Shown piece by piece: positions 49,601-61,748 of a stretch of DNA of 64,000 nucleotides. The notes under the pieces are model-generated. The model saw only the letters and a program-made list of their open reading frames with translations. It did no database searches and had not been told where the DNA came from. The stretch lies in NCBI GenBank assembly GCA_963556195.1, contig CAUVYP010001208.1, positions 1,984,001 through 2,048,000 on the forward strand, in the 5' to 3' direction. Numbering within the stretch: the first letter of the stretch is position 1; every line of letters begins with the position of its first letter. The position numbers were made by a program, and so were the translations under genes. This DNA is from Sepiola atlantica. Taxonomy: Eukaryota; Mollusca; Cephalopoda; Sepiida; Sepiolidae.

Positions 49601-51881
49601 CCGGAGATATGTGGATACAAACTGAATACGAAAAACATCAACAAAATTTAGCGCGTTTTAAAGTTGATATCGCTTTTGTTTATAACTTCCACATTTATTC
49701 GAATTGTGCTACGAACCTTTGCAGACAGTCTCGAATAGGCTTTTTCTACTGAAGTACCAAGTTTCAGAAGTGCAGCTTATGTACTGCCGGAGATATGTCG
49801 ATACAAACTGAATACGCAAAACATCAACAACATTTAGCGCGTTTTAAAGTTGATATCGCTTTTGTTTATAACTTCCACATTTATTCGAATTGTGCAACGA
49901 AACTTTGCAGACAGTCGCGGAGACATATTTTCTACTTAAGTACAAAGTTTCAGAAGTGCAGCTTATGTACTGCCGGAGATATTTCGATACAAACTGAATA
50001 CGCAAAACATCAACAAAATTTAGCGCGTTTTAAAGTTGATATCGCTTTTGTGTATAACTTCCACATTTATTCGAATTGTGCAACGAAACTTTGCAGACAG
50101 TCTCGAATAGGCCCTTTCTACTGAAGTACCAAGTTTCAGAAGTGCAGCTCTTGTACTGCCGGAGATATGTCGATACAAACTGAATACGCAAAACATCAAC
50201 AACATTATGCGCGTTTTAAAGTTGATATCGCTTTTGTTTATAACTTCCACATTTATTCGAATTGTGCAACGAAACTTTGCAGACATTCTCGAATAGGCCC
50301 TTTCTACTGAAGTACTAAGTTTCAGAAGTGCAGCTTTTGTATTGCTGGAGATATGTCGATACAAACTGAATACACAAAACATCAACAAAATTTAGCGCGT
50401 TTTAAAGTTGATATCGCTTTTGTTTATAACTTCCACATTTATTCGAATTGTGCAACGAAACTTTGCATACAGTCGCGGAGACACAGTTTGCTACTGAAGT
50501 ACCAAGTTTCAGAAGTGCAGCCTTTGTACTGCCGGAGATATGTCGATAGAAACTGAATACGCAAAACATCAACAAAATTTAGCGCGTTTTAAAGTTGATA
50601 TCGCTTTTGTTTATAACTTCCACATTTATTCGAATTGTGATACGAAACTTTGCAGACAGTCTTGAATGGGCCTTTTCCACTGAAGTACCAAGTTTCAGAA
50701 GTGCAGCTCTTGTACTGCCGGAGATATGTCGATACAAACTGAATACGCAAGACATCAACAACATTATGCGCGTTTTAAAGTTGATATCGCTTTTGTTTAT
50801 AATTTCCACATTTATTCGAATTGTGCAACGAAACTTTGCAGACAGTCTCGAATAGGCCCTTTCTACTGAAGTACTAAGTTTCAGAAGGGCAGCTTTTGTA
50901 TTGCTGGAGATATGTCGATACAAACTGAATACGCAAAACATCAACAAAATTTAGCGCGTTTTAAAGTTGATATCGCTTTTGTTTATAACTTCCACATTTA
51001 TTCGAATTGTGCAACGAAACTTTGCAGACAGTCGCGGAGACACAGTTTGCTACTGAAGTACCAAGTTTCAGAAGTGCAGCTCTTGTACTGCCGGAGATAT
51101 GTCGATAGAAACTGAATACGCAAAACATCAACAAAATTTAGCGCGTTTTGAAGTTGATATCGCTTTTGTTTATAACTTCCACATTTATTCGAATTGTGCA
51201 ACGAAACTTTGCAGACAGTCTCGAATGGGCCTTTTCTACTGAAGTACCAAGTTTCAGAAGTGCAGCTCTTGTACTGCCGGAGATATGTCGATACAAACTG
51301 AATACGCAAAACATCAACTAAATTTAGCGCGTTTTAAAGTTGATATCGCTTTTGTTTATAACTTCCACATTTATTCGAATTGTGCAACGAAACTTTGCAG
51401 ACAGTCTCGAATAGGCCCTTTCTACTGAAGTACCAAGTTTCAGAAGTGCAGCTCTTGTACTGCCGGAGATATGTCGATACAAACTGAATACGCAAAACAT
51501 CAACAAAATTTAGCGCGTTTTAAAGTTGATATCGCTTTTGTTTATAACTTCCACATTTATTCGAATTGTGCAACGAAACTTTGCAGACAGTCGTGGAGAC
51601 ACATGTTCTACTGAAGTACCAAGTTTCAGAAGTGCAGCTCTTGTACTATACGAGATATGTCGATACAAACTGAATACGCAAAACATCAACAAAATTTAGC
51701 GCGTTTTAAAGTTGATATCGCTTTTGTTTATAACTTCCACATTTATTCGAATTGTGCAACGAAACTTTGCAGACAGTCTCGAATAGGCCTTTTCTACCGA
51801 AGTACCAAGTTTCAGAAGTGCAGCTCTTGTACTGCCGGAGATATGTGGATACAAACTGAATACGCAAAACATCAACAAAAT
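46670..51881 (+). repeat. 14-monomer HOR (2606 bp), two copies
   Basis: 46856-49275 (13 monomers, 2420 bp) recurs at 49462-51881. An extra type B monomer, with tattgccgg and gtggatac like the one at 38108, sits at 49276-49461, giving the 2606-bp offset. Shared rare markers are gctacgaacctttgc (47102 and 49708), gacattctcg (47678 and 50284), tacacaaaac, cagcctttgtac, cttgaatggg, aagggcagc and catcaactaaat. Few differences are visible, for example ttttaatg near 46867 and gtgatacg near 50637. Confidence 0.9.
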
Positions 51882-52998
51882 TTAGCGCGTTTTAAAGTTG
51901 ATATCGCTTTTGTTTATAACTTCCACATTTATTCGAATTGTGCAACGAAACTTTGCAGACAGTTGCGGAGACACATTTTCTACTGAAGTACCAAGTTTCA
52001 GAAGTGCAGCTCTTGTACTGCCGGAGATATATCGATACACACTGAATACGCAAAACATCAACAAAATTTAGCGCGTTTTAAAGTTGATATCGCTTTAGTG
52101 TATAACTTCCACATTTATTCGAATTGTGCAACGAAACTTTGCAGACAGTCTCGAATAGGCTTTTTCTACTGAAGTACCAAGTTTCAGAAGTGCAGCTTTT
52201 GTACTGCCGGAGATATGTCGATACAAACTGAATACGCAAAACATCAACAACATTTAGCGCGTTTTAAAGTTGATATCGCTTTTGTTTATAACTTCCACAT
52301 TTATTCGAATTGTGCAACGAAACTTTGCAGACAGTCGCGTAGACATATTTTCTACTTAAGTACAAAGTTTCAGAAGTGCAGCTTATGTACTGCCGGAGAT
52401 ATTTCGATACAAACTGAATACGCAAAACATCAACAAAATTTAGCGCGTTTTAAAGTTGATATCGCTTTTGTGTATAACTTCCACATTTATTCGAATTGTG
52501 CAACGAAACTTTGCAGACAGTCTCGAATAGGCTCTTTCTACTAAAGTACCAAGTTTAAGAAGTGCAGCTTGTGTACTGCCGGAGATATGTCGATACAAAC
52601 TGAATACGCAAAACATCAACAAAATTTAGCGCATTTTAAAGTTGATACCGCTTTTGTTTATAACTTCCACATTTATTCGAATTGTGCAACAAAACTTTGC
52701 AGACAGTCTCGAATAGGCCTTTTCTACTGAAGTACCAAGTTTCAGAAGTGCAGCTCTTGTACTGCCGGAGATATGTCGATACAAACTGAATACGCAAAAC
52801 ATCAACAAAATTTAGCGCGTTTTAAAGTTGATATCGCTTTTGTGTATAACTTCCACATTTATTCGAATTGTGCAACGAAACTTTGCAGACAGTCGCGGAG
52901 ACACATTTTGCTACTGAAGTACCAAGTTTCAGAAGTGCAGCTCTTGTACTGCCGGAGATATGTCGATACAAACTGAATACGCAAAACATCAACAAAAT
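51882..52998 (+). repeat. Six monomers bridging two HOR families
   Basis: 51882-52439 continues the trio pattern (atatcgatacacac, gctttagtg, then cgtagacatatt with cttaagtac). At 52440 it switches to the family of the next region: ggctctttc type A with gcttgtg, gcattttaaagttgataccg, and a +1 cattttgctac monomer. 52626-52998 matches 54675-55047 at offset 2049. Confidence 0.8.
52644..52649. other. GATACC: monomer that lost the GATATC palindrome
   Basis: GATATC starts nearly every monomer. Here it reads GATACC, and the same change recurs near 54693, 58790 and 63443 as a HOR-specific marker. Other isolated losses are aatagc near 16543 and gatatt near 32919. Confidence 0.85.
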
Positions 52999-55900
52999 TT
53001 AGCGCGTTTTAAAGTTGATATCGCTTTTGTTTATAACTTCCACATTTATTCGAATTGTGCCACGAAACTTTGCAGACAGTCGTGGAGACACATTTTCTAC
53101 TGAAGTACCAAGTTTCAGAAGTGCAGCTTATGTACTGCCGGAGATATGTCGATACAAACTGAATACGCAAAACATCAACAAAATTTAGCGCGTTTTAAAG
53201 TTGATATCGCTTTTGTTTATAACTTCCACATTTATTCGAATTGTGCAACGAAACTTTGCAGACAGTCTCGAATAGGCCCTTTCTACTGAAGTACCAAGTT
53301 TCAGAAGTGCGGCTCTTGTACTGCCGGAGATATGTCGATACAAACTGAATACGCAAAACATCAACAACATTATGCGCGTTTTAAAGTTGATATCGCTTTT
53401 GTTTATAACTTCCACATTTATTCGAATTGTGCAACGAAACTTTGCAGACAGTCTCGAATAGGCCATTTCTACTGAAGTACCAAGTTTCAGAAGTGCAGCT
53501 TTTGTATTGCTGGAGATATGTCGATACAAACTGAATACGCAAAACATCAACAAAATTTAGCGCGTTTTAAAGTTGATATCGCTTTTGTTTATAACTTCCA
53601 CATTTATTCGAATTGTGCAACGAAACTTTGAAGACAGTCTCGAATAGGCCCTTTCTACTGAAGTACCAAGTTTCAGAAGTGCAGCTCTTGTACTGCCGGA
53701 GATATGTCGATACAAACTGAATACGCAAAAACTCTCCCCAAAATTAAGCGCGTTTTAAAGTTGATATCGCTTTTGTTTATAACTTCCACATTTATTCGAA
53801 TTGTGCAACGAAACTTTGCAGACAGTCTCGAATAGGCCTTTTCTACTGAAGTACTAAGTTTCAGAAGTGCAGCTCTTGAGCTGCCGGAGATATGTCGATA
53901 CAAACTGAATACGCAAAACATCAACAAAATTTAGCGCGTTTTAAAGTTGATATCGCTTTTGTTTATAACTTCCACATTTATTCGAATTGTGCAACGAAAC
54001 TTTGCAGACAGTCGCGGAGACACATTTTCCACTGAAGTACCAAGTTTCAGAAGTGCAGCTCTTGTACTGCCGGAGATATGTCGATACAAACTGAATACGC
54101 AAAACATCAACAAAATTTAGCGCGTTTTAAAGTTGATATCGCTTTTGTTTATAACTTCCACATTTATTCGAATTGTGCAACGAAACTTTGCAGACCGTCG
54201 TGGAGACACATTTTCTAATGAAGTACCAAGTTTCAGAAGTGCAGCTTATGTACTGCCGGAGATATGTCGATACAAACTGAATACGCAAAACATCAACAAA
54301 ATTTAGCGCGTTTTAAAGTTGATATCGCTTTTGTTTATAACTTCCACATTTATTCGAATTGTGCAACGAAACTTTGCAGACAGTCTCGAATAGGCTCTTT
54401 CTACTAAAGTACCAAGTTTCAGAAGTGCAGCTTGTGTACTGCCGGAGATATGTCGATACAAACTGAATACGCAAAACATCAACAAAATTTAGACCATTTT
54501 AAAGTGGATATCGCTTTTGTTTATAACTTCCACATTTATTCGAATTGTGCAACGAAACTTTGCAGACAGTCGGGGAGACACATTTCCTACTGAAGTACTA
54601 AGTTTCAGAAGTGCAGATCTTGTACTGCCGGAGATATGTCGATACAAACTGAATACGCAAAACATCAACAAAATTTAGCGCGTTTTAAAGTTGATACCGC
54701 TTTTGTTTATAACTTCCACATTTATTCGAATTGTGCAACAAAACTTTGCAGACAGTCTCGAATAGGCCTTTTCTACTGAAGTACCAAATTTCAGAAGTGC
54801 AGCTCTTGTACTGCCGGAGATATGTCGATACAAACTGAATACGCAAAACATCAACAAAATTTAGCGCGTTTTAAAGTTGATATCGCTTTTGTGTATAACT
54901 TCCACATTTATTCGAATTGTGCAACGAAACGTTGCAGACAGTCGCGGAGACACATTTTGCTACTGAAGTACCAAGTTTCAGAAGTGCAGCTCTTGTACTG
55001 CCGGAGATATGTCGATACAAACTGAATACGCAAAACATCAACAAAATTTAGCGCGTTTTAAAGTTGATATCGCTTTTGTTTATAACTTCCACATTTATTC
55101 GAATTGTGCCACGAAACTTTGCAGACAGTCGTGGAGACACATTTTCTACTGAAGTACCAAGTTTCAGAAGTGCAGCTTATGTACTGCCGGAGATATGTCG
55201 ATACCAACTGAATACGCAAAACATCAACAAAATTTAGCGCGTTTTAAAGTTGATATCGCTTTTGTTTATAACTTCCACATTTATTCGAATTGTGCAACGA
55301 AACTTTGCAGACAGTCTCGAATAGGCCCTTTCTACTGAAGTACCAAGTTTCAGAAGTGCAGCTCTTGTACTGCCGGAGATATGTCGATACAAACTGAATA
55401 CGCAAAACATCAAAAACATTATGCGCGTTTTAAAGTTGATATCGCTTTTGTTTATAACTTCCACATTTATTCGAATTGTGCAACAAAACTTTGCAGACAG
55501 TCTCGAATAGGCCATTTCTACTGAAGTACTAAGTTTCAGAAGTGCAGCTTTTGTATTGCTGGAGATATGTCGATACAAACTGAATACGCAAAACATCAAC
55601 AAAATTTAGCGCGTTTTAAAGTTGATATCGCTTTTGTTTATAACTTCCACATTTATTCGAATTGTGCAACGAAACTTTGCAGACAGTCTCGAATAGGCCC
55701 TTTCTACTGAAGTACCAAGTTTCAGAAGTGCAGCTCTTGTACTGCCGGAGATATGTCGATACAAACTGAATACGCAAAAACTCTCCCCAAAATTAAGCGC
55801 GTTTTAAAGTTGATATCGCTTTTGTTTATAACTTCCACATTTATTCGAATTGTGCAACGAAACTTTGCAGACAGTCTCGAATAGGCCTTTTCTACTGAAG

Positions 55901-57095
55901 TACCAAGTTTCAGAAGTGCAGCTCTTGTACTGCCGGAGATATGTCGATACAAACTGAATACGCAAAACATCAACAAAATTTAGCGCGTTTTAAAGTTGAT
56001 ATCGCTTTTGTTTATAACTTCCACATTTATTCGAATTGTGCAACGAAACTTTGCAGACAGTCGCGGAGACACATTTACCACTGAAGTACCAAGTTTCAGA
56101 AGTGCAGCTCTTGTACTGCCGGAGATATGTCGATACAAACTGAATACGCAAAACATCACCAAAATTTAGCGCGTTTTAAAGTTGATATCGCTTTTGTTTA
56201 TAACTTCCACATTTATTCGAATTGTGCAACGAAACTTTGCAGACAGTCTCGAATAGGCCCTTTCTACTGTAGTACATAGTTTCAGAAGTGCAGCTCTTGT
56301 ACTGCCGGAGATATATCGATACAAACTGAATACGCAAAACATCAACAAAATTTAGCGCGTTTTAAAGTTGATATCGCTTTTGTGTATAACTTCCACATTT
56401 ATTCGGATTGTGCAACGAAAGTTTGCAGACAGTCTCGAATAGGCCTTTACTACTGAAGTATTAAGTTTCAGAAGTGCAGCTCTTGTACTCCCGAGGATAT
56501 GTCGATACAAACTGAATACGCAAAACATCAACAAAATTTTGCGCGTTTTAAAGTTGATATCGCTTTTGTTTATAACTTCCACATTTATTGTAATTGTGCA
56601 ACGAAACTTTGCAGACAGTCGCGGAGACACATGTCCTACTGAAGTACCAAGTTTCAGAAGTGCAGCTCTTGTACTGCACGAGATATATCGATACAAACTG
56701 AATACGCAAAACATCAACAAAATTTAGCGCGTTTTAAAGTTGATATCGCTTTTGTTTATAACTTCCACATTTATTCGAATTGTGCAACGAAACTTTGAAG
56801 ACAGTCTCGAATAGGCCCTTTCTACTGAAGTACCAAGTTTATGAAGTGCAGCTCTTGTACTGCCGGAGATATGTCGATACAAACTGAATACGCAAAACAT
56901 CAACAAAATTTAGCGCGTTTTAAAGTTGATATCGCTTTTGTTTATAACTTTTACATTTATTCGAATTGTGCAACGAAACTTTGCAGACAGTCGTAGAGAC
57001 ACATGTTCTACTGAAGTACCAAGTTTCAGAAGTGCAGCTCTTGTACTATACGAGATATGTCGATACAAACTGAATACGCAAAACATCAACAAAAT
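52999..57095 (+). repeat. 22-monomer HOR unit (4097 bp) built of two 11-mers
   Basis: The unit splits into 52999-55047 (2049 bp) and 55048-57095 (2048 bp). The first seven monomers of each 11-mer correspond: gtgccacg with gtgg, ggccctttc A, ggccatttc A after cattatgcgcg, ggccctttc A, the actctcccc junction (53732 and 55781), ccttttc A, and a type B. The remaining four differ. The first has the ccgtcgtgg and ctaatg, gcttgtg, agaccattttaaagtgg and gataccg monomers. The second has gtacatag, attcggattgtg, cccgaggatatg and tttatgaag. Confidence 0.9.
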
Positions 57096-60000
57096 TTAGC
57101 GCGTTTTAAAGTTGATATCGCTTTTGTTTATAACTTCCACATTTATTCGAATTGTGCCACGAAACTTTGCAGACAGTCGTGGAGACACATTTTCTACTGA
57201 AGTACCAAGTTTCAGAAGTGCAGCTTATGTACTGCCGGAGATATGTCGATACAAACTGAATACGCAAAACATCAACAAAATTTAGCGCGTTTTAAAGTTG
57301 ATATCGCTTTTGTTTATAACTTCCACATTTATTCGAATTGTGCAACGAAACTTTGCAGACAGTCTCGAATAGGCCCTTTCTACTGAAGTACCAAGTTTCA
57401 GAAGTGCGGCTCTTGTACTGCCGGAGATATGTCGATACAAACTGAATACGCAAAACATCAACAACATTATGCGCGTTTTAAAGTTGATATCGCTTTTGTT
57501 TATAACTTCCACATTTATTCGAATTGTGCAACGAAACTTTGCAGACAGTCTCGAATAGGCCATTTCTACTGAAGTACCAAGTTTCAGAAGTGCAGCTTTT
57601 GTATTGCTGGAGATATGTCGATACAAACTGAATACGCAAAACATCAACAAAATTTAGCGCGTTTTAAAGTTGATATCGCTTTTGTTTATAACTTCCACAT
57701 TTATTCGAATTGTGCAACGAAACTTTGAAGACAGTCTCGAATAGGCCCTTTCTACTGAAGTACCAAGTTTCAGAAGTGCAGCTCTTGTACTGCCGGAGAT
57801 ATGTCGATACAAACTGAATACGCAAAAACTCTCCCCAAAATTAAGCGCGTTTTAAAGTTGATATCGCTTTTGTTTATAACTTCCACATTTATTCGAATTG
57901 TGCAACGAAACTTTGCAGACAGTCTCGAATAGGCCTTTTCTACTGAAGTACTAAGTTTCAGAAGTGCAGCTCTTGAGCTGCCGGAGATATGTCGATACAA
58001 ACTGAATACGCAAAACATCAACAAAATTTAGCGCGTTTTAAAGTTGATATCGCTTTTGTTTATAACTTCCACATTTATTCGAATTGTGCAACGAAACTTT
58101 GCAGACAGTCGCGGAGACACATTTTCCACTGAAGTACCAAGTTTCAGAAGTGCAGCTCTTGTACTGCCGGAGATATGTCGATACAAACTGAATACGCAAA
58201 ACATCAACAAAATTTAGCGCGTTTTAAAGTTGATATCGCTTTTGTTTATAACTTCCACATTTATTCGAATTGTGCAACGAAACTTTGCAGACCGTCGTGG
58301 AGACACATTTTCTAATGAAGTACCAAGTTTCAGAAGTGCAGCTTATGTACTGCCGGAGATATGTCGATACAAACTGAATACGCAAAACATCAACAAAATT
58401 TAGCGCGTTTTAAAGTTGATATCGCTTTTGTTTATAACTTCCACATTTATTCGAATTGTGCAACGAAACTTTGCAGACAGTCTCGAATAGGCTCTTTCTA
58501 CTAAAGTACCAAGTTTCAGAAGTGCAGCTTGTGTACTGCCGGAGATATGTCGATACAAACTGAATACGCAAAACATCAACAAAATTTAGACCATTTTAAA
58601 GTGGATATCGCTTTTGTTTATAACTTCCACATTTATTCGAATTGTGCAACGAAACTTTGCAGACAGTCGGGGAGACACATTTCCTACTGAAGTACTAAGT
58701 TTCAGAAGTGCAGATCTTGTACTGCCGGAGATATGTCGATACAAACTGAATACGCAAAACATCAACAAAATTTAGCGCGTTTTAAAGTTGATACCGCTTT
58801 TGTTTATAACTTCCACATTTATTCGAATTGTGCAACAAAACTTTGCAGACAGTCTCGAATAGGCCTTTTCTACTGAAGTACCAAATTTCAGAAGTGCAGC
58901 TCTTGTACTGCCGGAGATATGTCGATACAAACTGAATACGCAAAACATCAACAAAATTTAGCGCGTTTTAAAGTTGATATCGCTTTTGTTTATAACTTCC
59001 ACATTTATTCGAATTGTGCCACGAAACTTTGCAGACAGTCGTGGAGACACATTTTCTACTGAAGTACCAAGTTTCAGAAGTGCAGCTTATGTACTGCCGG
59101 AGATATGTCGATACCAACTGAATACGCAAAACATCAACAAAATTTAGCGCGTTTTAAAGTTGATATCGCTTTTGTTTATAACTTCCACATTTATTCGAAT
59201 TGTGCAACGAAACTTTGCAGACAGTCTCGAATAGGCCCTTTCTACTGAAGTACCAAGTTTCAGAAGTGCAGCTCTTGTACTGCCGGAGATATGTCGATAC
59301 AAACTGAATACGCAAAACATCAAAAACATTATGCGCGTTTTAAAGTTGATATCGCTTTTGTTTATAACTTCCACATTTATTCGAATTGTGCAACAAAACT
59401 TTGCAGACAGTCTCGAATAGGCCATTTCTACTGAAGTACTAAGTTTCAGAAGTGCAGCTTTTGTATTGCTGGAGATATGTCGATACAAACTGAATACGCA
59501 AAACATCAACAAAATTTAGCGCGTTTTAAAGTTGATATCGCTTTTGTTTATAACTTCCACATTTATTCGAATTGTGCAACGAAACTTTGCAGACAGTCTC
59601 GAATAGGCCCTTTCTACTGAAGTACCAAGTTTCAGAAGTGCAGCTCTTGTACTGCCGGAGATATGTCGATACAAACTGAATACGCAAAAACTCTCCCCAA
59701 AATTAAGCGCGTTTTAAAGTTGATATCGCTTTTGTTTATAACTTCCACATTTATTCGAATTGTGCAACGAAACTTTGCAGACAGTCTCGAATAGGCCTTT
59801 TCTACTGAAGTACCAAGTTTCAGAAGTGCAGCTCTTGTACTGCCGGAGATATGTCGATACAAACTGAATACGCAAAACATCAACAAAATTTAGCGCGTTT
59901 TAAAGTTGATATCGCTTTTGTTTATAACTTCCACATTTATTCGAATTGTGCAACGAAACTTTGCAGACAGTCGCGGAGACACATTTACCACTGAAGTACC

Positions 60001-61005
60001 AAGTTTCAGAAGTGCAGCTCTTGTACTGCCGGAGATATGTCGATACAAACTGAATACGCAAAACATCACCAAAATTTAGCGCGTTTTAAAGTTGATATCG
60101 CTTTTGTTTATAACTTCCACATTTATTCGAATTGTGCAACGAAACTTTGCAGACAGTCTCGAATAGGCCCTTTCTACTGTAGTACATAGTTTCAGAAGTG
60201 CAGCTCTTGTACTGCCGGAGATATATCGATACAAACTGAATACGCAAAACATCAACAAAATTTAGCGCGTTTTAAAGTTGATATCGCTTTTGTGTATAAC
60301 TTCCACATTTATTCGGATTGTGCAACGAAAGTTTGCAGACAGTCTCGAATAGGCCTTTACTACTGAAGTATTAAGTTTCAGAAGTGCAGCTCTTGTACTC
60401 CCGAGGATATGTCGATACAAACTGAATACGCAAAACATCAACAAAATTTTGCGCGTTTTAAAGTTGATATCGCTTTTGTTTATAACTTCCACATTTATTG
60501 TAATTGTGCAACGAAACTTTGCAGACAGTCGCGGAGACACATGTCCTACTGAAGTACCAAGTTTCAGAAGTGCAGCTCTTGTACTGCACGAGATATATCG
60601 ATACAAACTGAATACGCAAAACATCAACAAAATTTAGCGCGTTTTAAAGTTGATATCGCTTTTGTTTATAACTTCCACATTTATTCGAATTGTGCAACGA
60701 AACTTTGAAGACAGTCTCGAATAGGCCCTTTCTACTGAAGTACCAAGTTTATGAAGTGCAGCTCTTGTACTGCCGGAGATATGTCGATACAAACTGAATA
60801 CGCAAAACATCAACAAAATTTAGCGCGTTTTAAAGTTGATATCGCTTTTGTTTATAACTTTTACATTTATTCGAATTGTGCAACGAAACTTTGCAGACAG
60901 TCGTAGAGACACATGTTCTACTGAAGTACCAAGTTTCAGAAGTGCAGCTCTTGTACTATACGAGATATGTCGATACAAACTGAATACGCAAAACATCAAC
61001 AAAAT
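57096..61005 (+). repeat. Second copy of the 22-monomer unit, one monomer short
   Basis: 57096-58957 matches 52999-54860 at offset 4097, and 58958-61005 matches 55048-57095 at offset 3910. The 187-bp +1 monomer at 54861-55047 is cleanly missing. Rare shared changes include gtgcggctc (53308 and 57405), tctaatgaag (54215 and 58312), agaccatttt (54491 and 58588), attcggattg (56403 and 60313) and tttattgtaattg (56585 and 60495). Apart from the missing monomer I saw no differences by eye. Confidence 0.93.
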
Positions 61006-61748
61006 TTAGCGCGTTTTAAAGTTGATATCGCTTTTGTTTATAACTTCCACATTTATTCGAATTGTGCAACGAAACTTTGCAGACAGTCTCGAATAGGCCT
61101 TTTCAACCGAAGTACCAAGTTTCAGAAGTGCAGTTCTTGTACTGCCGGAGATATGTCGATACAAACTGAATACGCAAAACATCAACAAAATTTAGCGCGT
61201 TTTAAAGTTGATATCGCTTTTGTTTATAACTTCCACATTTATTCGAATTGTGCAACGAAACTTTGCAGACAGTCGCGGAGACACATTTTCTACTGAAGTA
61301 CCAAGTTTCAGAAGTGCAGCTCTTGTACTGCCGGAGATATGTCGATACAAACTGAATACGCAAAACATCAACAAAATTTAGCGCGTTTTAAAGTTGATAT
61401 CGCTTTTGTGTATAACTTCCACATTTATTCGAATTGTGCAACGAAACTTTGCAGACAGTCTCGAATAGGCTTTTTCTACTGAAGTACCAAGTTTCAGAAG
61501 TGCAGCTCTTGTACTGCCGGAGATATGTCGATACAAACTGAATACGCAAAACATCAACAAAAGTTAGCGCGTTTTAAAGTTGATATCGCTTTTGTTTATA
61601 ACTTCCACATTTATTCGAATTGTGCTACGAAACTTTGCAGACAGTCTCGAATAGGCCCTTTCTACTGAAGTACCAAGTTTCAGAAGTGCAGCTCTTGTAC
61701 TGCCGGAGATATGTCGATACAAACTGAATACGCAAAACATCAACAAAT
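61006..61748 (+). repeat. Four monomers separating the 22-mer copies
   Basis: ccttttcaaccg type A (as in the 23-27 kb HOR), plain type B, a gtgtataac, ggctttttc type A ending aaaagttagcg, and a gtgctacg, ggccctttc type A. The last ends with a one-base loss (caacaaatttag near 61742-61753). The region resembles the 6-mer HOR family, not its immediate neighbours. Confidence 0.78.
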
